Of a DNA stretch of 64,000 nucleotides, positions 23,863 through 34,588 are shown piece by piece (position 1 is the first letter of the stretch; each line of letters starts with the position of its first letter). Location: the NCBI GenBank assembly GCA_951799445.1, contig OX637287.1, positions 5,270,001 to 5,334,000 of the forward strand, written 5' to 3'. Source of the DNA: Pseudisothecium myosuroides (taxonomy: Eukaryota > Streptophyta > Bryopsida > Hypnales > Lembophyllaceae). The notes beneath the pieces are model-generated. The model did no database searches and was not told the origin of the DNA. It saw only the letters and a program-made list of their open reading frames with translations. The translations under genes were made by a program, and so were the position numbers.

Positions 23863-24015
23863 GTACCGAGAGGGGTGTAGACGTGGGCTCCATCTTGGAA
23901 CTCTTATATTTCTTTGTAGTACAATTGTGGTGTACAGTAGGAAAAATGTACGATTGAAGTATGACAATACTACCTTAAAGGATCCTTTTGGTACTGACGG
24001 GATTCTATTGTAGGC
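23863..24015. repeat. Palindrome units inside the pseudogene intron (right part)
   Basis: GTACCGAGAGGGGTG at 23863 completes the palindrome half that ends at 19839. A further degraded unit lies near 23985 (CCTTTTGGTACTGACGG). Exon B of the pseudogene begins 45 bases after this. Confidence 0.6.
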
Positions 24016-24553
24016 TCTATCCTGGAAATTGAATGTGGTGTATGTACTATTTTCTTTCAGGATCTTAGCGAGTCTGAGCTAGCAAAAATGCCATCTTGCA
24101 ACCTCGCTGAGATAGTACATAACAAGTGACTTCAACAATCTAGAAATCGGAGGAACTATCTTTACATCGCCACGGTAGACGATTTCATTAGAGCATTCAT
24201 GTAGATGGTAAGGTATTACCAATACTTGAAGGGAAATGAATCCGGTACGGGATCGGGGAAGGAAGAGCTAATGCTCCGCGTTGCCTAGCGTTCAACCGAA
24301 CGAACGGGCAATCCAAAATCGCTTACCGAAGATATTTCAAACATTCCAAGTATAGAAGAATTCTTCAGTAGAGAGTCTCACCTTGAAGGCAAAGAAGTGT
24401 TAGGATTGCGGAAGAGGAAGGTAGACATGTCACTTGGGTGCGAATATGACTTGCATAGACTAGACAAAGTCAATTTCTCTCATCCACGCATTCTATATTT
24501 CAACGGTATTAGGTGTATTTTAGATCTACTATTATATGTGTGCAAAATGACAC

Positions 24554-24628
24554 GTACCCTAAACCGTGGTTATAGGACACCCTAAAATCGTGGTTATAGG
24601 ACACCCTAAAATCGCGGTCATAGGTCCC
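24554..24628 (+). repeat. Three tandem copies of a 28-30 bp unit
   Basis: The unit CCTAAAATCGTGGTTATAGG plus ACAC is repeated about three times with small changes (ACCGTGG, ATCGTGG, ATCGCGG). It overlaps the end of the degraded reading frame of pseudogene exon B. Confidence 0.7.
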
Positions 24629-24769
24629 ATCATCTAAAACTATTCAGTTGTGCATGGCAATGGAATTTTGTCACTCATTTTCTCATTTTCCTAGCGTTGT
24701 CTTTTAGTTTTTCAAAGAATGGCTGAACTCCTATTGGAGATGATTTCATCCAATATTATTTGTACTTTA

Positions 24770-25182
24770 TCCACTTTTTCATCTACTTTCATCCAATATG
24801 TATTCTACTTTCATCCAATATTTAATCTACTTTCATCTAATAGTTCATCCACTTCCATCCAATATTTTATCTAATTTCATCCAAATTTTTCATCTACTTT
24901 CATCCACTTCTTTCATCCAAACCATTTCTTCCTTTGTATGCTTTAATCTAAAATTCAATTCACAACCACAAAAAATTTTGAGACTCTCACCCAAAAAATT
25001 TCAAATTTTCAGTCACTTTCATCCAAAATTTCAGTCAATTTCATCCAAAATGTCAACCACTTTCATCCACAAAATTTACAAATTTTATTTCATTTTTCCA
25101 TTTTCCATCCAAGATCTACGCTCCCCGCTCACTATTTCCCGCTCTACGCTCGCCGCTCCCCACTTCCCGCTCGCTTCCTAGC
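24770..25182 (-). repeat. Second GGATGAAA minisatellite, inverted relative to the first
   Basis: The plus strand shows TTTCATCCAA/TTTCATCTAC words from 24770 to about 25100, followed by a GC-rich tract at 25112-25182 with CTACGCTCCCCGCTC repeats. This is the reverse complement of the layout at 6895-7440, with the same order of parts. The Phe/Ile/Ser-rich open frame over it is an artefact. Confidence 0.75.
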
Positions 25183-25191
25183 AACGTTGGT

Positions 25192-25500
25192 TCAGAACTC
25201 AAGCGACACAAACATGCAAGGATCAACAAGCGAGATTACCATGCAGTGCCGTAAAAAATAAATAAATTCAACTTGGACATTGCAATTCAAAACGGGTACA
25301 AAGACTTCAAAGCCTCCCGACATGTAAGCCTGCCACCACAATGTCTTCCTACTCATCTGCAATCTATCTGATCTACGAAGGAAGCCCAAAAACGCAATCC
25401 CAATACTATTGGATTGCTCTTCTATTTCTCGCAGTGCTGTTCTGCGATGAAGTCCAGGGGTTACCGAAGATGCCCTCCTAGTTTGCAAAGCGGCGGCCAT
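25192..25500 (-). CDS. Possible hypothetical exon, unrecognised
   Basis: This is a minus-strand open frame of 102 codons from ATG at 25500, beginning MAAALQTRRASSVTPGLHRR. Its start region is GC-richer than the flank, and the N-terminus has the Ala/Arg/Ser-rich look of an organelle-targeting peptide. I recognise no domain. It abuts the minisatellite, so the 3' part may be chance. A captured gene fragment is as likely as a real gene. Confidence 0.2.
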   Translation of the reverse strand: MAAALQTRRASSVTPGLHRRTALREIEEQSNSIGIAFLGFLRRSDRLQMSRKTLWWQAYMSGGFEVFVPVLNCNVQVEFIYFLRHCMVISLVDPCMFVSLEF

Positions 25501-26135
25501 TTTACTTACATGCAGTCGTCACAAGACGATGTCCTCTATCCTCAACAGCACCGGCGAGTGTAGGAGGTGCATCCACAACTGAAGGAGATCAAAATTGCCA
25601 AGTGGTGCTCCCACTACACTACAAGAATTGATGCATCCAGGAAACAAATCTAGCAATCGTGTAAATTATGCTTTGTGAGGGCGGCGCCACTATTGGAATT
25701 CATAAACCACAAAGTAGGACAGTGTCCAGGATCCATCTCTCTCAAAACTGTGCAACCAAACATGCTCCCAAGTTTGGTAAGCATCTGCAATGACCACAAT
25801 AACTCTCAGCAGGGATCCAAGGCAAGTACCCTGCCAACGGTCTACAACCGGAAGTTTCCAATCACCCTGGCTAGCGCAGGACAAAATGTTCCTACACTTG
25901 CGCGAGGTCTGTCCAATCCGGAGGCTTTGGATTGTTCGATAGCACGATTTGTTTGTAGGATTTGTGATCATGCGTCAATGCCTTCCAAATTTAAACTGTT
26001 GAACCTTTGTGATCTGAGAAATCTCTAGCCCACTTTTGAATTCAGAGGGGACAGATTTTGTCCCCTTAGGCAATGAGGCCGGTTAAACCTTCCTCTAACA
26101 CAGGTTCACAAACGTAGGATAACTTTACAATTAAC
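25501..26135. other. Balanced-composition stretch without a recognised gene
   Basis: Overlapping open frames of about 93-117 codons run on both strands between 25675 and 26028, with no family motif. The base composition suggests formerly genic DNA, but I cannot assign a product or a strand. Confidence 0.25.
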
Positions 26136-26139
26136 TCTA

Positions 26140-26560
26140 TTATCCATAACTTTTTTTTGGAGGCTCAAAATCACTAACCAGTTTTTGGAAATGAAAGTTA
26201 GATTGATTCACCAACTTTTATTTAATTCAAAGTGTTTTGAAAAAAATTATTCTACTATACCTAAATGAGGTCTAAAATTCTATTTTGAGCACAATTCCTA
26301 TATTTTGAGCGGTTAAGCTCTCATCTTCAAATTATCCCATATCCTTTGAGGATTCATGACAGACAATAGATTTCATTATAAAAACGACCTCTCCACCTTC
26401 TATTATCACCAAATGTCAATAAAATAAGTCTTTTACATTCCTGTCAAAAAAAATTTTGATGGTAGATGGTAATTGGACTTTCTTGGTGGTAGATCCTAAA
26501 CCTAGGGTACAAGGTGTTTAATAATTAGGGTTAAGGTGCATCAGAGTTTGAATACACTTG
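26140..26560 (-). repeat. Dispersed repeat family R1, copy 3 (inverted)
   Basis: This is the reverse complement of 5675-6150, with shared words such as CCTAAATGAGGTCTAAAATTC, GAGCGGTTAAGCTC and TTGATGGTAGATGGTAATTGG. No coding capacity. Confidence 0.55.
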
Positions 26561-27486
26561 CAGTACTCAGATTTTGAGCCACCCTATGCACTGACAATCA
26601 TCCGACATCCCATCATAAAATGAGCAACAATAGGGAAAAAAATTAATAGAAATGCAAAATAAAATGTAATTTTTGGGTCCTTTAAGGACTTTCTAGCAAC
26701 CCTTTGGAGGGTTCATTTTTTCTCTAATGTTAGCAATTCAAGAATGATATGTCTTTTAATTGCTAATAAGACCCGACAAAGATAAAGATAATTTCATAGT
26801 ATGAACCATGTTTTGATGATTACTATGCTTTTTTTTAGGTGTACTTATCTTATCTTGTGTCATCTAAATTCATCAATTTGTTTATACATGTGATTGGAAA
26901 GCTTTCAAATTTCAACAATTATAGACACATGTTTGAGTAATTTCAAAAGTTTATTTGCAACTTTAGGTGGCATTTTAGAAAAAGTTTAGTACAACTTACC
27001 AAGTACATATTAAATTCAAGGCAAAATCGAGTATTGTAGGGACTTCTATAGTCTATTACAACAAATCATTTGATTTTCATCAAGATTAATGAATTTTTTT
27101 ATAAATGATTTTACTATTTTGTTTCTAAATTCAACTCCTCATATTTCATCATTCAATTAAATTAGCTTGGAAAAAGCATAATGACTAGTTTGTCCTGTTG
27201 GCATTGTCGAAAATTTCTAAATTTGTTTCCACATAAAGACAAATGTAAGAAATGGGAAAAGCAATTGAAATATCATTTTTTGGGGCAAAGTATGAATTTG
27301 TTATAAATTTTTTGGAGTGAGGTGCCCAATTGGCCCCAAAGAGCCTCTAGGCTAATCCCAAACCAACATAAAGTGTATCCGCAATAGTCATCTTACTCAC
27401 TTAAAGCAGCCACCATATTTCCTAAAATGACCACAACATAAAGCCGCTTAAGAAAGTCACTTTTTGTGATGAATCTACATTCAAAA
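26561..27486. other. AT-rich stretch without recognisable features
   Basis: No gene, RNA or clear repeat is visible between R1 copy 3 and the CACTA element. Confidence 0.4.
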
Positions 27487-28820
27487 CACTAGAAGAAACC
27501 CGTTTTTTTTATGTCGGAGCAAAAACATGCGATGTCCAAGGCTGAACATACTATGTCCGCGGAGACATCAAAATGTTTGAGATGCAGGGCACGATTTTGG
27601 GGAGATTTCTGTAGATGTTTTAGATGACGCTGACAAATTACATTGAAAACAAGTGGGTGTTATCATAGATGCCAAGATTTTTTATGACATGGATGAGAAC
27701 ATGATGATATCCTCAGGGGCGTCCGCAAAAACATTAATTGCCACGTCAACTTCGATGACCAATTTTCACTTTGGAAAAGTTTAAAAAAATTACTTTGGTC
27801 TTGGGTAAAAAGTCTGACCAAGGTTTTAAAAAAGGGGTACAGGCAGCCACCGGGCAAACTTCCCAAAAAAAAGATGATGTGGCTGATAACGTGGCATGCC
27901 ACGTGGAAATTTATTGACGTGGCATCAAAATACTGCTGATGTGGCATGCCACGTCAGTAGAGAGGGCCTGTTTCTAATCATTTTCTACGCTTATTTTGGA
28001 GATGTCTACGTAGACGTAGAGACGTTGTCACAGACATTGTATAAGACAGTAAAATGTCTTCTATAACATCACTATAGACGTCACCACGTGAAATGAGACA
28101 TAGTCACAGGAATCTCAACGTCTAAGGAGACGTCAATGGAGACGTTTGGACGTTTTGGAAGACGCAATTTCAATGAAGATCTCGCACTGTTGCATTCCGT
28201 TATGAATGATGTGGTACCTTTTGCAATCTATTTGATTCTGTGGGAGTTTTGGTGTTTGGAACCAGCAAAGGATAGTGTCTTCTTCCATGTCCCGTTGCTT
28301 ATGACATGACCAAGAGCCATTTTTTCGACAACATCAATGTCCACTACTTCCTGATTTAGTGTATTCCATATATACACGATGACAACTAGCATAAACGTAC
28401 ATAATTGGTATTCTTCACTTCCAGTTTCTTAGCACAAGACATCATCTTGGTTGATTTTGGACAACAAATATGAATGTGGAATGGCACATGCATATGAAAA
28501 AAGGACAAAAGGTTTGAACAAAGTAGATAGACCACTCTCATTGGATAATGAATGCAATAAACGTACGGATTTTTGAATACTACTATTCACATACAAGACA
28601 AGGCAATCTGTATGTCCATTCAAAAATCATGCCTGCATTTTGTATGAGTGATCTTCAACATGGCATCAACGTGCCAAACACGTCTTAGGTGACAGTGGTG
28701 AGCACAATTGCCTTCAAGATACCCTCCCCCTTTGATGACTGTTGAAAGTACATTGGTACGTCTTGGCAGACATACATGTAGACCACACATTCTATTTTAT
28801 TGACATCCGCCCAGACGTCT

Positions 28821-29023
28821 CACTACAAGAGAAAGGGGTGTTTTAAGTAGTGTCCTAGACATCACGTCTTTTAAGTAACGATTTTTAAGTAAGTTTTTAA
28901 GTAAAATTTTACTAAAAAGATTGTCTTTTTAGTAAAATTTTACTTAAAAAGTTACTTAAAAGACGTTACTTAAAAGACGTGATGTCTAGGACACTACTTA
29001 AAATATCCCTTTCTCTTGTAGTG
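28821..29023. mobile_element. 203-bp CACTA-type MITE, nested in the larger CACTA element
   Basis: It begins CACTACAAGAGAAAGGGGTG and ends with the near mirror, terminating CTTGTAGTG. The 3-bp duplication TCT (28818-28820, 29024-29026) flanks it. The arms extend almost to the centre, so the whole element is one hairpin. A truncated relative is at 10451-10595. Confidence 0.9.
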
Positions 29024-29684
29024 TCTGCATGCAGCCTTATTAAAACATATAGGACTGGCAGGCACTAACATTTGTCTTTTGACACAACATTGTCGCCTAG
29101 TATATCTCTGAAGTCATCAACATTGCCCTGGGGACGTCAAGAGGGTCTATCTCTTGCGCTAGTGGTTGCAAGCCAACAATTCTTTGTCGTTTACACGTTC
29201 CGCAGCTGAACCACATATGGCATGGCTTCAATTTCTCTAGGGTGAAATAGTCCAATGAACTGTATTTGCATTGCTAGTGAGAGAATTCTGGATATGACAA
29301 TATCTTGGGCAATTGAAAAAATGATGCATACATTGAATGACATAAGCAACTCTCACATGGCAATGATGTCAAACGCATGTCACACTCAACATCAAGCACC
29401 ACTACCTTTGTCCCTCAATGAATGTCTAGAAGACACTAGTATTCTTCCATAAGACATGGAAGTAGACAACCCACTCTGTCCTCATGACGTCCCGCTTGAC
29501 GTCTTGTTGGACGTCTACGTGCTACCCTCATAGAAATGTAATTCTTGCGTTTTACATATCCCATATGGTTTGTCTTCCCTCCTACTACCCCACTTGTATA
29601 AAGAGCCCGTCTTTTCCCCTCTATATACTCACATCAAGTGGCTTTTAAAGCCATGTGATATAATTGCCAAGTATGGTGTATTTT

Positions 29685-29770
29685 GTACGGCGTATTTTGT
29701 ATGGTGTATAGTGTACTATGTATGATATATTGTGTATGGTGTACTGTATATGACATGTTGTATTGGACAT
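29685..29770 (+). repeat. Degenerate TATGGTGTA tandem tract
   Basis: A short run of TGGTGTATTTTGTA / TATGGTGTATAGTGTA words lies within the CACTA element. It has no other role I can see. Confidence 0.5.
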
Positions 29771-30402
29771 TATGAAATGCATGTGAATGTCATGTAAGAG
29801 ATATGAGACTGTGCATATTAACATCATGCCAAATAGTAAATTTAATCACATGAATGTCTAACGTGACATCATTTTGTTCTCCTAAATCACACTAAATATT
29901 GCCAAGGATATTTATGATGAAAAGTAGACGTCTACATTGATGTCACAAGATATCTAGATGTCTGAGTTGACGTCTCAGAAAACGTGTAGATGTCTAACTT
30001 GATGTCTTCAAAGACAATATTAAAATTTTTAGACAACAAAAAACTATACTGACGTGGCACGCCACGTCATCCTTGCTGGATGCCACGTCACTTTTCCCGC
30101 CGTTAAGTCACGTGCCACCTCAGATGCCACGTCATGGACGGGAATGGATGAAAAAATTCCTACGTGGCTGCCCGTGTCCGCGTGGCGCTTAGATGGCAGC
30201 CACATGGCGACCTTTGAGGACCCTGTTGACCAATGTTTTTTTGGATGTCTGGTCGAAAACACTTGGATGTCAGGCAAGATTTTCGATGTTTTTGGCACGT
30301 CTCAGGCAACGCAAAATTTTAGACGTCCACACTGATTGTGTGATGTCAAGACATCAGCATGCAGAATCTAGGGATAAAAAAACACACGGGTTTCTTATTG
30401 TG

Positions 30403-30972
30403 AAAGGTGGAAGTTCCTATTGCAATCACTAATCATTCCATTACCATCATCTAAGACATTAATTGTGGCCACTAATTCAACCTAATGTAGCCCAAATTTC
30501 ATTTACTGAAAAAAAATTGTTATGGATTCATGCAAAACTTTAATGGGTCATTCCCTATGTATCTGTGGTGGGTCTTTTGCTTGTCATACGTTGGTTTACC
30601 TTATAGAGCCTTTCAAACCTCCCTCAAACACTAAGTCTACATGGATGTGTATACTTGATTACACTTATGATGGAATTTTTTCCTACATTTTAAATAAGAT
30701 AATTTATAATTGGTTCATGGATTATTTATCAAGTACATATTGTATAGAGAGTTTGAGGCTTCACTTCTATGCATCGCCCAAGTCGACCAAACACATTAAA
30801 ATAAAAAATCATTTGCTAACTTTTTACATGTAGCTAAGACTAATTGATCATTGAAAAATTAGTAGACTTTTCTAACATGGTTTAAAGAAAAACTGAATGA
30901 ATTAAGGACTTTTTGTGTTTGCTACCGCAGTTAAAGTTGTCTAGCAAAAGAAGGCTGGAATGCTATTGTTTT
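30403..30972. other. Non-coding, no recognisable features
   Basis: This is sequence between the CACTA element and the copia retrotransposon. The open frame near 30522-30833 has no family motif. Confidence 0.35.
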
Positions 30973-31201
30973 TGTTAAGATTAAATTATTTTAATCTTAT
31001 ACGCTCTCCATTAATCCATTCTAGTTGATAGTCAACTAGTGACTAGATGGGAATCCTTCCCACCAATGGGAAAAGAGTACTATTCATCTTCTCCCACCTT
31101 GTTTATGTTTGTATACCATTTTCCTAAGTACACTTACTCATTCTTGCGTACGTTGGTGTTTTGCTACCTTTTGTGTTTTGCTTAGTTTTATATCTTTAAC
31201 A
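30973..31201 (+). repeat. 5' LTR of the copia element
   Basis: The 229-bp LTR begins TGTTAAGATT and ends ATCTTTAACA. It matches the 3' LTR at 37802-38030 in 221 of 229 positions. Confidence 0.95.
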
Positions 31202-31213
31202 TGTTATCAGCAC
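31201..31213 (+). promoter_or_regulatory. Primer-binding site of the copia element
   Basis: ATGTTATCAGCAC follows the left LTR directly. It resembles the TGGTATCAGAGC site used by plant copia elements with initiator-methionine tRNA, with changes at three or so positions. Confidence 0.6.
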
Positions 31214-31848
31214 ACTCTTATACTTCCGTTTTAAGTTTTAGTACTTCTGATTTATATTTGTTTTTGATTTTGGGGAGCTTTTGCAACCCTCCATCTGTAT
31301 CTGCGACCTCTGTACCCGCACATCACAGCTCTGTGCAAGCCCTCCCTCTCTCTACCGCAATCACTGCCCCCTTCCTCTCTCTCCACTACTCTCCGGAGGA
31401 CCATCCCTTTCAGCGCCACCTCCACTCCCAAGCAGTTGCTGACATCCCCCAGGCCTCCACTTCAACCTCCAGGCGCTTTGACTCAAGCCTCCAGCCCTTC
31501 TGCTCTTGGACTCCCACTCTTCTGCCCTGCGCCACTTCGTACATTTCTTCCCCGTGCAACCCTTCCTTTGCATCTTCCCCGTCTTCTTCAATTTTTATTT
31601 ATTTTTTATTTTTCTTCTATACAACTCTTCTTCTCCCATTTTTCCTCCTTGCTCTTACACCCTTGCACCATTCCCCACGCCTCTTCACCTCAAACTCCCC
31701 TCCTTCGTCCTCCAAGCCTTTTCTGCTATTTCTTCAAACCCCAGGTATTAATTTTAATTTTAATTTTAATTTTAGTATTAATTTTAGTATTAATTTTAAT
31801 TTTAATTTTAGTTTTAGTTTTAAATTTAAAATTTTTAAAATTAAAATT

Positions 31849-31902
<54 letters not shown>

Positions 31903-32033
31903 TTCTTTATCTTTTTCTTTACCTCATCTTTATCTTTATCTTCAACTTTATCTTTAAAACTATATCTTTTACTTCATTTCAAACTATAAATTTTAAATTT
32001 TTTTTATCTTTAAATCCTCTTTTCTTCTTTACA
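31214..32033 (+). other. Copia leader with pyrimidine-rich tract and microsatellites
   Basis: The leader between the primer site and gag is C/T-rich from about 31270 to 31730, then turns into (TTTTAA)n-type repeats at 31746-31850 and a pure TA run of about 21 copies at 31853-31894. The long plus-strand open frames across it have no family motif and reflect the pyrimidine bias. Confidence 0.6.
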
Positions 32034-32960
32034 ATGGCTACATTGACCTCTTCAGTAGCCACATCTACTACTATTCCAGTGGCTGCTATTACTATTGAGC
32101 CTTTGAGGCTTTAGCTACTTCTAATTCCACAGCTCGCAGATGATGATAGAAATTACTTATTATGGGCGAGGACTGTGAAGGCACATAATTTTGCGGAGCA
32201 AATATCTGAATGTATCACCTTCAACACACTTTCTGCTGTAAGTGCCTCCATTCCACTGCTACTACATGGAAGACCTTGCTTTTACTCCGTCGTCATCTTG
32301 TACCAGCTTTACAGCATCAGTACTTGGAACTTGAGAGTCCAAATGAGCTTTGGCATAAGCTCAAATCTCGCTTTGACCATCAGAAAACAATGTTTCTTCC
32401 CACAGCCCTCCATGACTGGACTCACTTACAAATGTTGGACTTTCCAACACTCGTTGCTTTCAATATGAGTTGTATTGCATCATATCTCAACTGAGATTAT
32501 GTGGTCAAACCATTACTGAAAAGGAAATGCTTGAGAAAGTTCTCTCAACATTTCCATCTGCATCTGATGTACTTGCAAAGCAGTACAAAAATATGAAATT
32601 TGAGAATCTTTCAGATCTCATGGCTCTATTACTACTTGCTAAAAAGCAAAATAAAATCCTCTTGCGCAATGCAGAGGCCCATCCAGCTGAAACTTCGGTT
32701 CTTGAGTCTCATATTGTCAAGGTTTCCAATGTGAAACCTAAGGCACATAAACATGGAAAAAATTGCTATAGACAATATGGTAGCTATAGCCATAACCGTG
32801 ATAACTAGCAATTTCAACGGAAAGATAACACTTCCGTCACTAACAGAATAACAGTCATGGTAAGCATTCGTCAGAGACTTGTTCTTGCCACAAATATGGC
32901 AGAGTTGGTCATTTGGCAAATATTTGCCAAACATCAGACTATTTTGTCAAGATGTTCCAG
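32034..32960 (+). pseudogene. Degenerate copia gag
   Basis: The frame opens at ATG 32034 (MATLTSSVAT) and closes at TAG 32112 after 26 codons. Similarity to gag continues in shifted frames through 32808. At about 32880-32924 a nucleocapsid zinc knuckle (C-x2-C-x4-H-x4-C) is recognisable but its second Cys is Tyr (CHKYGRVGHLANIC). It would not make a working capsid protein. Confidence 0.8.
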
Positions 32961-34582
32961 GAGAACAAGAAACTTCGAGCTCAAAATCAAGAAGCTCACA
33001 CTATGAATGCTACTTTGGGTCCATTTGCGGATGAAGACCGCGAAACATTTGTTGTTGAGGATATCTTCACTGGTGAGTCTTGTGATGCGCTCCTTGACTC
33101 TGCAACTACACATACAATCTTAAGGGATAAGAATTTTTTTGATATAAATTATCTTTCAATTAGGCAAACCAAAAATTTGATGACTATGGCTAGATCGAAT
33201 GTGTTTCGTTTCCAAGAGGGACCAGCAGAGGTGATCTTGCATGAGGGCACTACCATGACATGCATGCGTGCTATATTTTCTCCCTTTGTGCCCCAGAGTC
33301 TGATCAGCTATCGGGATGTGTGTACCAATGATCTTCACCTCTCGACCAAAATTTTAGATAGACGAGAGGCTTTGATTTTTGTATATAATAATAAAGTGGT
33401 GGAAACAGCCTTTGCTGCGGCAAGTGGCTTGTATTCGACCACCTATTGTATCTAGTTTTGCTTTATCTTCTAAAGATAATAAAACTTCTCTTTGGCATGG
33501 AAGATTGGATCATTTTGGCTCCTTTATTCAGAAAAATTATTCCATGTATTACTGGTCATAATTTGCAACTAGCAGATGTAAATTCGATGACATTATGCTA
33601 AGCATGTGTCCAGGGCAAGTTAATTATCAGACCATCTTTATGGCAGCTTCCCCATGAATTACCACCAATGCTTTCGAGGCTACATGGTGATATTTGTGGT
33701 CCAATAAATCCTATGTCTAGACCATTTCGATATTTCTTGGTTTTAGTTGATGTATCAGGCAAACAATCTCATGTCTCGTTATCAACAAGAAATTTGGCTT
33801 TTGTCAATTTATTGTCAATGCTCATTCGTTTCAAGGCTCATTTTTTTTATTATCTAATTAAATCGCTATGTATGGATAATGTTCAAGAATTTCGGTCAAG
33901 ATCTTTTGAAGATTATTGCATTGCAACGGGAATTGACTTGACTTACTCAATTCTATATGAGCATGCTCAAAATAGACTAGCAGAGTCTTTTATCAAACGG
34001 ATCCAACTTATTACAAGACTACTCCTTCTTCACACCAATTTGCCTTCATTTATATGGGGGCATGCAGTTCTACATGCTGCAACCCTAATTCGACTTCGTC
34101 CTTCATCTTTGGAGATTGCTTCATCACAAGAGCTTCTTTTGAGACGTGTTCCCAATGTATCTCACCTACGAATATTTGGCTGTTGTATATGGGTTCCAAT
34201 TCTGGAATCCCAACGCCATACTATTGGAGCTCATCGACAAGAAGGCATATATGTTGGATTTGATTCTCCAAGCATTATTCGTTATATCAACCCATCAATT
34301 AGTACGCTACTTCGAGCCCGTTTTGTCAATTGTCGATTTGAAGAAGACATATTTCCATCTTTGAAAAGAGGAGCACCTACTCAAGAGCATTCTAAGGGCC
34401 TTTTGTTTAAAGCATTTGAGACATTCACAATGAATCCTAATCATAGAACATCTTTGGCTGAAACTGAGGTTGCCAAAATTTTGCACTTGCAAAAGATTGC
34501 GGATCAGACACCTAATGGCTTTAACGATGCACCAAGGATTACCAAGACTCCATTAAATGAAGCTCAAAATGCCCCGGCTTGA
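32913..34582 (+). pseudogene. Degenerate copia protease and integrase
   Basis: The protease active-site region reads LLDSATTHTIL near 33090-33125. Integrase follows: an HHCC zinc region with LWHGRLDHFG near 33490-33525, then the catalytic core with HGDICGPI (33680s), DNVQEF (33870s) and LAESFIKR (33970s), giving the D, D and E positions. The parts lie in different frames (32913-33455, about 33480-33561, 33668-34582), so frameshifts and stops separate them. Confidence 0.85.
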
Positions 34583-34588
34583 GTTTTA

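Larger units (their letters stand above)
18352..24585 (+). pseudogene. Decayed MULE-transposase-like gene, two visible exons around a 4.6-kb intron
   Basis: Exon A (18352-19485) encodes a zinc-finger-like HLGTHTHPV segment, then a MULE-type transposase region with VVTTAVCDM, an FMVDSAQANW acidic motif, a CLFHW motif, and finally QLVRPYPPAFHF. Exon B (24061-24585) encodes a conserved tail with LSESELAKMPSCNLAEIVHN and DPHLEG-like words. The donor CAG/GTGTCC at 19485 and the acceptor TTTTCTTTCAG at 24060 are both phase 0, so the split is an intron (19486-24060). The frame is closed by TGA 18670, TAA 19225 and TAG 19396 in exon A, and TGA 24127, TAG 24202 and TAG 24286 in exon B. I recall this protein type as a multicopy family in non-seed plants. 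Whether it was a transposase or a domesticated gene cannot be told. The copy is dead. Upstream exons were not found. Confidence 0.75.
27487..30402. mobile_element. Non-autonomous CACTA (EnSpm) transposon
   Basis: The left end CACTAGAAGAAACCCGT (27487) is mirrored at the right end (reverse complement CACAATAAGAAACCCGT, ending 30402). A 3-bp duplication AAA flanks both ends, as CACTA elements generate. Both sub-terminal regions are dense in ACGTC/GACGT words (about 27980-28150 and 29480-30330), and both have long stretches of GTGGCATGCCACGT-type palindromes (27890-27960 and 30045-30140). Such sub-terminal motifs are the usual transposase-binding zone of this superfamily. I see no transposase gene in the 2.9 kb, so it would need help in trans. 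It is interrupted by the CACTA-type MITE at 28821. Confidence 0.85.

Noticed and set aside
31201..31989. 262-codon plus-strand ORF at the start of the copia interior
   Set aside because: It runs through a pyrimidine-rich leader, a (TTTTAA)n tract and a TA microsatellite. It is not gag.
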